A stretch of 6,129 nt of DNA from Trueperaceae bacterium (GTDB lineage Bacteria > Deinococcota > Deinococci > Deinococcales > Trueperaceae): positions 1 to 6,129 of the forward strand of contig JAGXHO010000187.1 in NCBI GenBank assembly GCA_024636105.1, given 5' to 3'. Shown piece by piece: positions 1 to 4,767 of this stretch. Under the pieces are notes generated by a model that saw nothing but the letters and a program-made list of their open reading frames with translations, made no database searches and was not told where the DNA came from. Positions within the stretch are counted from its first letter, which is position 1; every line of letters starts with the position of its first letter. The translations under genes were made by a program, and so were the position numbers.

Positions 1-1302
1 CAGCCCCATGAGCGTGAGCCGGTCGGTGGCCGCGAGCGGATCGCCGGAACCCGGGTCCGCCGCCCGGAACGCCAGCTCCAGCCCATCAAGGCGCTCGGTG
101 GCGCTTCGCAGCAGGAACGTCGTGCCGCCGGCGCTCTCGAGTTCGAAGGCGTGGCCGTCCACGCTACCGACCAGCGTTCCGTCGCTTTCGGCCACGACCA
201 CCGGGCCCGCGGCCGACGCGTAGATGCCCGGCAGCGCACGCAACAGGTCGTCCGTCGCACGCGTGGGCGTGAGGACGACGCTCCGCGGCGGCTCCAAGGG
301 CGCGTCCCCGAACACCAGGGCGGCAACGACGATGCTCTCGGCCACCTCGCGCCGGGGATCGAGCGGGGGCGAGACGTTGCTGGCCACCGCGACCGCCACC
401 CCGGCCTCGGGAACGAGCACGACGTGCGATCCGCTGTTGCGCACGCTCCCGAGGTGCCAGACCAGCTGCAGGCCGGCGACCGTGTCGAGGTACCAGGCGA
501 GCCCGTAGCTGAGCCCAGAACCGTCGACCGGCACCACCGGCGTCCACATCGTGTGCAGCGAATCGGCCGACACGACCGAGCGCCCCTCGAAGCGCCCGCC
601 ACCCTGCAGCATGCGGAGGTAGCGCGCAAGCTCCGCCGCGCTCGCCATCAGCGTGCCCGCGGGGCGCTCGCTCCGCACGAAGGCGACGTCGAGGGGTTCA
701 GCGTCGCGCCACGGGACGTGGTACCCGCGGGCTAGACCGCGCCCCTGCGCGACCGCGACGTCGAACGTGGCGTTCGTCATCCGCAGCGGCGTGAGGACGT
801 GCTCGTCCATGTACGCCTCGTACGGCGTCCCGGTCACGCGCTCGACGATGAGCCCGAGGACCACGAACGGGTCGTTGCTGTAGCCGAAGCGCGCACCCGG
901 CGCCGACGCCAGCCGGACGCCGCCGAGCCGCCGCACGTACTCCTCCATCTCGTCCGGGTAGACGCGGTCGGTGAAGAGGATCCCCCATGGGTAGCCGGCG
1001 CTGTGCGACAGGAGTTGGCGGATCGTGATCTCGTCCTGGCGGCCCTCGGCCGTGCGGAACCACTGCAGGTACCGCGTCGGGCTCGCGTCGAGGTCGACCA
1101 AGCCGCGTTCGACCAGCTGCATCACAGCCAACGCGGTGAAGGCCTTGGTCGTCGAGCCCAGCACCACGGGCGTGGCGTCGGTCATCGGGCGCTCGGCCTC
1201 CCGGTCGGCGAAACCGTAGCCACGGGTGACGGTGATCGCGTCGTCGTACACGACGGCCAACGACAGCCCGGGCGTGTCCCACGCGCGCATTCGGTCGGCC
1301 AC
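1..1302 (-). CDS. Serine hydrolase, beta-lactamase/class C PBP-like family (C-terminus cut by window edge; N-terminus disrupted)
   Basis: Probable serine hydrolase (esterase, D-aminopeptidase or beta-lactamase-like) using an acyl-serine mechanism. Numbering from the GTG at 1302, the frame shows the SxxK motif S50-T-T-K53, a conserved LLSHSAGY stretch at 97-104, the YxN motif Y141-S-N143, and H283-L-G285 in the place of the KTG triad. HxG there is common in the esterase-like and class C members. After about residue 330 an extra C-terminal domain begins, as in many proteins of this family, and is still open at base 1. The enzyme frame is closed upstream by TAG at 1332-1330. The only starts after it are GTG 1302 and ATG 1290, both without a clear Shine-Dalgarno and both inside the conserved N-terminal region (LDRHLDAFVADRMRAW, from 1326). 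The real start is probably ATG 1409 in another frame, where a signal peptide lies, so this copy looks frameshifted. Family assignment is firm; substrate and present activity are unknown. Confidence 0.82.
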   Translation of the reverse strand, partial: MADRMRAWDTPGLSLAVVYDDAITVTRGYGFADREAERPMTDATPVVLGSTTKAFTALAVMQLVERGLVDLDASPTRYLQWFRTAEGRQDEITIRQLLSHSAGYPWGILFTDRVYPDEMEEYVRRLGGVRLASAPGARFGYSNDPFVVLGLIVERVTGTPYEAYMDEHVLTPLRMTNATFDVAVAQGRGLARGYHVPWRDAEPLDVAFVRSERPAGTLMASAAELARYLRMLQGGGRFEGRSVVSADSLHTMWTPVVPVDGSGLSYGLAWYLDTVAGLQLVWHLGSVRNSGSHVVLVPEAGVAVAVASNVSPPLDPRREVAESIVVAALVFGDAPLEPPRSVVLTPTRATDDLLRALPGIYASAAGPVVVAESDGTLVGSVDGHAFELESAGGTTFLLRSATERLDGLELAFRAADPGSGDPLAATDRLTLMGL

Positions 1303-1329
1303 GAAGGCGTCGAGGTGGCGGTCGAGGAC

Positions 1330-1409
1330 CTAGGGAACCCCTCGGCGACCGCCGCCTGCACCATGACGGCAAGGGCGACGACCAGCGCCGCCAGATGAAC
1401 GCGCAACAT
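1330..1409 (-). other. Signal peptide segment of the serine hydrolase, out of frame with the enzyme
   Basis: From ATG 1409 the minus strand reads MLRVHLAALVVALAVMVQAA and then VAEGFPR. This is a textbook Sec signal peptide: a short basic start, a hydrophobic core of about 12 residues, and a small-residue cleavage site (AVA|E). It runs directly into the hydrolase, but in a different frame. Adding one base in the AGGTCC at about 1325-1331 would give ...AEGFPRVLDRHLDAFVADRM, joining the two parts in one protein. An alternative upstream ATG in the same frame is at 1427. The signal implies that the ancestral enzyme was exported or a lipid-free periplasmic protein. No strong Shine-Dalgarno precedes either ATG. 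Confidence 0.7.
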
Positions 1410-1417
1410 TCGCCCAT

Positions 1418-1437
1418 GGTCGGCCATCGCGCCGACC
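1418..1437. promoter_or_regulatory. Perfect 7-bp inverted repeat at the hydrolase start region
   Basis: GGTCGGC (1418-1424) and GCCGACC (1431-1437) form a perfect inverted repeat with a 6-base spacer. On the minus strand the ATG at 1427-1425 falls in the loop, and the repeat sits 9 bases upstream of the preferred ATG at 1409. It could be a small operator or an mRNA hairpin affecting translation. In DNA this GC-rich it may also be chance, so it is a weak call. Confidence 0.2.
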
Positions 1438-1480
1438 CGCGCCGTGGCCGGCGTGACGCTTCGTCGGCTCCCTGGCGTCG

Positions 1481-1588
1481 CTAGAGCGCCGCCTGGATGA
1501 ACGCCGGCACGAACAGCGCGACGGTCGCGCCATCGGGCGCGAGGGGGAGGTCGCCGCGCGACTTGGCCGCTTCGACGCCATCGGCGCC
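1481..1588 (-). pseudogene. Decayed 3' end of a V-type ATPase subunit K gene
   Basis: The minus strand ends in ATVALFVPAFIQAAL-stop, against ETVALFVLVFIQAAL-stop in the intact subunit K gene of this window. Bases 1481-1529 match 4300-4348 at 44 of 49 positions, including the same TAG stop. Further upstream the same frame still resembles the last loop and helix (ADGVEAAKSRG against ADAIGETGKGFG), with about two residues missing, so the copy once reached at least 35 codons. The codon matching ion-binding Glu141 is GCG (Ala), so it could not work as a rotor helix. No K-like N-terminal half or start is evident, although the frame is open for 87 codons (ATG at 1744). Most likely a degraded partial duplicate; an old attachment-site-like scar is an alternative. 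Confidence 0.72.
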
Positions 1589-1760
1589 TGCGTGAGCAGC
1601 GTCGCCAGGCGCCGGCAGACACCGAGCACGTCGGGCTGTGCAACACGAGTATTGCGCATGGGCTTGGGCCATCGGGCGCGCGGACGTCGCCGAAGGCGAG
1701 GCGTTCCCACGCCTGCCACGCGGAGGGAACGGCCTGCCTGCCATGCTGATCCGGACGAGA

Positions 1761-1766
1761 AAGGAA
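1761..1766 (+). promoter_or_regulatory. Ribosome binding site of the FAD monooxygenase
   Basis: AAGGAA lies 7 bases before the ATG at 1774, a normal Shine-Dalgarno distance, and supports that start. No other ATG in this frame lies close to the beginning of the FAD-binding fold. Confidence 0.6.
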
Positions 1767-1773
1767 CCATCTG

Positions 1774-3024
1774 ATGGAGCGGCTAGACATCATCATCGTG
1801 GGCGGCGGCATCGCCGGGGCCGCCATGGCAACCGTGCTAGCAAGGTCTGGGCTCGCGGTCCTGGTGTTGGAGCGGACCAGAGCGTTCAAGGACGAGAACC
1901 GTGGCGAGCTGCTGTGGCCCTGGGGCGTGCGCGAGGCGCAGCGTATCGGCGTGCTGGACGACCTCCTTGGGGCCGGAGGACACGTCGTCTCGGGGATTCG
2001 GAGCTACTCGGACCAAAGTCCGGGCATGGAAGATGCGACCCGCTTGGACGGACTCGTCGAAGGCGTCCCGGGATCGGTGAACCTCGGCCACCCGACGGCT
2101 CGGCAGGCGCTCCTCGATGCCGCGGCAAGCGCCGGGGCAGCGGTCGTTCGCGGTGTTCGCAACGTGACCGTCAAGGGAGGACGAGACCCGAGCGTGGCGT
2201 GGCACGTGGACCGGTCCGTCCACAAGACGCGCGGTCGTTTGGTCATCGGTGCCGACGGACGCCAGTCGACCGTGCGCCGCGAAGCCGGCATCGAGCTCCA
2301 CAAGGGTCCGGTCGAGTTGTACGCCGCCGGGATGCTGGTTCATGGGACCGGCATTCCCAGCGACGCCAACATCGGCGCTCGCGAGCGGGACACGAAGTTG
2401 CTGAGTTTCCCCCAGAAAGACGGCCACGCCAGGCTCTACCACTGCTTCCCCGTCGAAGCTCGGCACCGTTACGACGGCCGCGATCGTGCGGCGCGCTTTC
2501 TGGAAGCGTGCCACCTCGCGTCGCTTCCGTATCCGGAGCGGTGGAGCGACGCCGAGCCAGCGGGGCCTTGCTCGACCTTCCCGTGCAGCGACGCCTGGGT
2601 GGTGGATCCCGTCGCCGACGGAATCGCGTTGATCGGCGATGCAGGCGGGTTCAGCAATTACCTGATCGGCCAAGGGTTGTCGTTGGCCTTTCGGGACGTG
2701 GCGGTCCTATCGCAGCTGCTCGTGGCGAGCGAGGACTGGTCGCCCAACGCCTTGAGCGCGTACGGCCTGGAGCGAGGGCCGCGGCTGAAGAGGGCGCGGT
2801 ACCTGGCGCACCTGGACGGGTGGATGGATGCATGGTTCCGCGATGACCCACGCCGCCGGGCAGCTGCCGCGAGGTTGGCTGCGGGGGACGACCTGCTGCA
2901 GCAGTTCCCGATCGGCCGCATTCTGACCGGGTACGAAGCCGAACCGTCGGTTCCGGTCGACGCCTTGTGGGCGAGGCTCGACGAGCTCGACGACCGGTTG
3001 GCGGCTGAGGTCGCCCGGGCCTGA
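1774..3024 (+). CDS. FAD-dependent monooxygenase (PHBH-like, FAD_binding_3 type)
   Basis: A 416-residue flavoprotein of the single-component aromatic hydroxylase type, expected to use NAD(P)H and O2 to hydroxylate or epoxidise a small substrate in the cytoplasm. The three class motifs are present in order: the N-terminal beta-alpha-beta nucleotide fold, G10-G-G12-I-A-G15, with the ribose-binding acid E33 at the end of the second strand; the GADG motif at 159-162 followed by RQSTVRREAG; and the IGDAG motif at 287-291 followed by GQGLSLAFRD at 299-308, which holds the flavin diphosphate and isoalloxazine. The HPTARQALLDAA stretch at 106-117 is also typical. Length matches the family. The start is fixed by AAGGAA at 1761-1766, and E2-R3-L4 leads straight into the first strand. 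A kinase-like gene follows after 101 bases in the same direction, suggesting an operon. The substrate cannot be inferred; relatives include antibiotic-inactivating and aromatic-degrading enzymes as well as biosynthetic ones. Confidence 0.9.
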   Translation: MERLDIIIVGGGIAGAAMATVLARSGLAVLVLERTRAFKDENRGELLWPWGVREAQRIGVLDDLLGAGGHVVSGIRSYSDQSPGMEDATRLDGLVEGVPGSVNLGHPTARQALLDAAASAGAAVVRGVRNVTVKGGRDPSVAWHVDRSVHKTRGRLVIGADGRQSTVRREAGIELHKGPVELYAAGMLVHGTGIPSDANIGARERDTKLLSFPQKDGHARLYHCFPVEARHRYDGRDRAARFLEACHLASLPYPERWSDAEPAGPCSTFPCSDAWVVDPVADGIALIGDAGGFSNYLIGQGLSLAFRDVAVLSQLLVASEDWSPNALSAYGLERGPRLKRARYLAHLDGWMDAWFRDDPRRRAAAARLAAGDDLLQQFPIGRILTGYEAEPSVPVDALWARLDELDDRLAAEVARA

Positions 3025-3113
3025 GCTCCAAGCCCCAGCACCTCGATCAACTCGGCCGCCACATGGGACGGCACCGGTCTCCATGCAGCCGCCTGCTCTG
3101 GATTCCGTCGATG

Positions 3114-3120
3114 AAGGAGA
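3114..3120 (+). promoter_or_regulatory. Ribosome binding site that decides the phosphotransferase start
   Basis: AAGGAGA lies 5 bases before ATG 3126, a strong Shine-Dalgarno at good spacing. The in-frame ATG at 3063 has no comparable site, and ATG 3111 and 3120 overlap the motif itself. This argues for a 359-residue protein starting MQIPAGP instead of a 380-residue one. Confidence 0.7.
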
Positions 3121-3125
3121 TGCCG

Positions 3126-4205
3126 ATGCAGATTCCTGCGGGTCCGCGCGAGCTGACCACCGAATGGCTCACGCGAGCGCTGCGTGGTTCCGGCGCCCTC
3201 GAAGGGGCTCGCGTGGCCCGCTTCGAGTCCACCCTGCTCACCGGGGGACTAAATGGACAGGTCGCACGGCTGAACCTCTCGCTCGACGCGCCTTCTGCGG
3301 CCGCTCCGAGCTCGATCGTCGCCAAGTTCTCGGCGTCGGACCTCGATCGCCGCGCCCTCGGCAACGCGTACGGCATCTATCATCGCGAGGTCGCCTTCTA
3401 CCGACGGCTCGCCCCCGAGCTCGACCTGAGGGTGCCACGCTGTTTCTACAGCGACCTCGACGAGCGCACGGGCGAGATGGTGTTGCTGCTCGAGGATCTG
3501 TCGGCCGGAAGGCGCGAGTCCCGCTTGCCTGGTTGCAGCCTGGCCGGGGCGGAGCTTGCCGTGCGGCACATCGCAGGGTTCCACGCGCGTTGGTGGGCGA
3601 GCCCACGCATCGAGGAGTTCTCGTGGGCGTGGCGAATGGGCCCTGATGAGACCGCGCTGCACCGGGACGGGCACGCGGCAGGATGGCGACCGTTCGTCGA
3701 CAAGCTCGGGCCCAGCCTGCCGACCGAGATCCACCAGTTGGGTGAACGGTTCAGCGACCATGTGGGCGATTTCGTTCTATGGCACAACGGTCCTCCCGCA
3801 ACGTTGGTTCACTATGATTTTCACGTTGACAATTTCTTCTTTTCGCAGGAGGATCCCTCCTACTTCGCATTGATCGATTGGCAGTGGGTCATGCGCGGTC
3901 GTGGAGTCCTCGACATCGCCATGTTCTTGGGCGGGAGCTTGTCGATCGCCGATCGCCGGGCGCACGAGATGAGGCTGCTGAGGGCGTACCACGCGAGGCT
4001 CGAACCGTGGGTCCGTGCGTACCCGTTCGAGGCGTGCCTTCGGGATTACCGGTACGCCATGCTCTTCGGGTTGATGAGGATGGTCATGGTCATTGGTGGC
4101 GGTGTCCTGAACCCGGAGGAGGAGCGCCTGCACGTCGACGTGCTGTGGCCTAGGTATTGCGCCGCGCTGATCGATCTCGAGGTCGCGGAGCTCGTACCCG
4201 CCTGA
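3126..4205 (+). CDS. Phosphotransferase, aminoglycoside-phosphotransferase/ecdysteroid-kinase-like family
   Basis: A 359-residue protein with the eukaryotic-protein-kinase-like small-molecule kinase fold, expected to move the gamma-phosphate of ATP to a hydroxyl of a small substrate. Visible landmarks: a glycine-containing loop LLTGGLNGQVARL (37-49) in the nucleotide-loop position; K67 in IVAKF, the ATP-phosphate lysine; E88 in YHREVAFY, the helix-C partner; a hinge-like LLLEDLSAG (120-128); the catalytic loop H229-Y-D231-F-H-V-D-N236, matching the HxDxxxxN of aminoglycoside kinases; and the metal-binding D251 in LIDWQ, followed by G-V-L-D-I-A-M-F (260-267). The pattern IDWQ...GVLDIAMF resembles the bacterial EcKinase/CHK-like group more than true resistance kinases. 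All catalytic residues are present, so it should be active. It follows the FAD monooxygenase by 101 bases in the same direction, which suggests that it phosphorylates the product of that enzyme or a related compound. A start at 3063 is possible but poorly supported. The substrate is unknown. Confidence 0.85.
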   Translation: MQIPAGPRELTTEWLTRALRGSGALEGARVARFESTLLTGGLNGQVARLNLSLDAPSAAAPSSIVAKFSASDLDRRALGNAYGIYHREVAFYRRLAPELDLRVPRCFYSDLDERTGEMVLLLEDLSAGRRESRLPGCSLAGAELAVRHIAGFHARWWASPRIEEFSWAWRMGPDETALHRDGHAAGWRPFVDKLGPSLPTEIHQLGERFSDHVGDFVLWHNGPPATLVHYDFHVDNFFFSQEDPSYFALIDWQWVMRGRGVLDIAMFLGGSLSIADRRAHEMRLLRAYHARLEPWVRAYPFEACLRDYRYAMLFGLMRMVMVIGGGVLNPEEERLHVDVLWPRYCAALIDLEVAELVPA

Positions 4206-4212
4206 GGTCGGA

Positions 4213-4249
4213 CGGGTCGCCCTCAGGGCAATAGGGCGCCATCGACCCG
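4213..4249. terminator. Candidate bidirectional terminator hairpin between convergent genes
   Basis: In the 94-base convergent gap, CGGGTCG (4213-4219) pairs with CGACCCG (4243-4249), with an inner CCCT (4220-4223)/AGGG (4233-4236). An alternative inner stem, CGCCCT/AGGGCG (4218-4223 and 4233-4238), is possible. It lies just after the phosphotransferase stop and downstream of the subunit K stop on the other strand. There is no T-run on either side, so classical intrinsic termination is not proven. The 8-base direct repeat GGTCGGAC at 4206-4213 and 4251-4258 frames the hairpin. Confidence 0.35.
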
Positions 4250-4299
4250 CGGTCGGACCCGCATGGGACGGCGCGGCCGGACCGGGCCCTTCCTTCGAC

Positions 4300-4767
4300 C
4301 TACAGCGCCGCCTGGATGAACACCAGCACGAACAGCGCGACCGTCTCGACCACGCCGATCGCCATCAGGTAGTTGCCGAAGCCCTTGCCGGTCTCGCCGA
4401 TCGCGTCCGCGGCGGCCGCGCCGACGCGCCCTTGCAGCCAGGCCGACGCGGCCATGGCGGCGCCACCGAACAGACCCACGGCGAGCATCGCCGGCCAACC
4501 GACGGCTGTGCCGGCTGCGACCGCCTCGTCGGCGGCCCGCACCACCGCGTTCATCAGGATCATCCCGTAGATCGTCTGCGACAGCGGCGCACCGACGAAC
4601 GTCACCAGGATGAACGGGACCGGCTTGTCGAGCGCGTAGCAGCGCTTCCAGGCACCGACCGCGGCCAGGCCGGCGGTGCCGGTGCCGAGCGCGGAGCCGA
4701 TCGCCGCGAGGCCGAGCACCGCCGCCGCACCGGCCTGGCCGAGCGAACGCATGAGTTCGGGGTCCAT
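4300..4767 (-). CDS. ntpK: V-type ATP synthase/ATPase subunit K (c-ring proteolipid)
   Basis: A 155-residue membrane proteolipid forming the rotor ring of a V/A-type ATPase, which couples ion flow to ATP hydrolysis or synthesis. It has the double-hairpin, four-helix form: helices roughly at 12-38, 51-76, 91-115 and 131-153. Family marks are GAWKRCYALDKPVPFIL (38-54), GAPLSQTIYGMIL (59-71), LQGRVGAAAADAIG (111-124) and the ion-binding glutamate E141 in VVETVALF of helix 4. The first hairpin has no carboxylate (L62 at that place), so there is one ion site per subunit, as in Enterococcus NtpK (156 residues). Q64, S63 and Q112 match side-chain ligands of its Na+ site. ATG 4767 shares its A with the TGA of subunit I (TGATG), and AAGGAGA at 4774-4780 gives a good Shine-Dalgarno, so translation is probably coupled. 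It looks like the last gene of the operon. A decayed copy of its 3' end lies at 1481-1588. Confidence 0.95.
   Translation of the reverse strand: MDPELMRSLGQAGAAAVLGLAAIGSALGTGTAGLAAVGAWKRCYALDKPVPFILVTFVGAPLSQTIYGMILMNAVVRAADEAVAAGTAVGWPAMLAVGLFGGAAMAASAWLQGRVGAAAADAIGETGKGFGNYLMAIGVVETVALFVLVFIQAAL

Larger units (their letters stand above)
1428..1773. other. Divergent spacer between hydrolase and monooxygenase genes, holding a gene remnant
   Basis: This 346-base stretch separates two divergently read genes, so promoters for both should lie in or near it, but I see no convincing -35/-10 pair. Bases 1481-1588 carry the ntpK 3'-end remnant listed separately. A 13-base direct repeat, GCCATCGGGCGCG, occurs at 1529-1541 and 1668-1680. 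The remaining bases (1589-1760) are open in several frames on both strands, as expected at this GC content. I cannot support a functional gene there. A frame around 1690-1715 on the minus strand reads AWERLAFGD, faintly like the AWKRCYALD of subunit K, but this is too weak to call. Confidence 0.5.

Noticed and set aside
151..1398. Long plus-strand frames opposite the serine hydrolase
   Set aside because: They are antisense shadows; the minus-strand frame carries STTK, YSN and HLG.
1481..1744. An 87-codon minus-strand frame containing the K-like end, as a real small gene
   Set aside because: Its first 50 or so residues look random, no Shine-Dalgarno was seen, and the K-like end has lost the essential glutamate. 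It is kept as a pseudogene remnant.
1638..2846. A 402-codon plus-strand frame overlapping the monooxygenase
   Set aside because: Its product is Arg/Gly-rich without domains, and the frame overlapping it contains the full FAD motifs. It is a GC-driven shadow.
3063..3125. Upstream ATG 3063 as the phosphotransferase start
   Set aside because: No ribosome binding site precedes it, and the added 21 residues resemble no domain; ATG 3126 has AAGGAGA at good spacing.
3844..3860. AGGAGGATCCCTCCT, near-palindromic, inside the phosphotransferase gene
   Set aside because: It lies in the coding region next to the catalytic loop, with no sign of a regulatory role; the imperfect symmetry is explained by codons.
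3062..4273. Shared word CATGGGACGGC near 3062 and 4262, both between genes
   Set aside because: An 11-base match is expected by chance in 6 kb of GC-rich sequence, and the flanks do not align.
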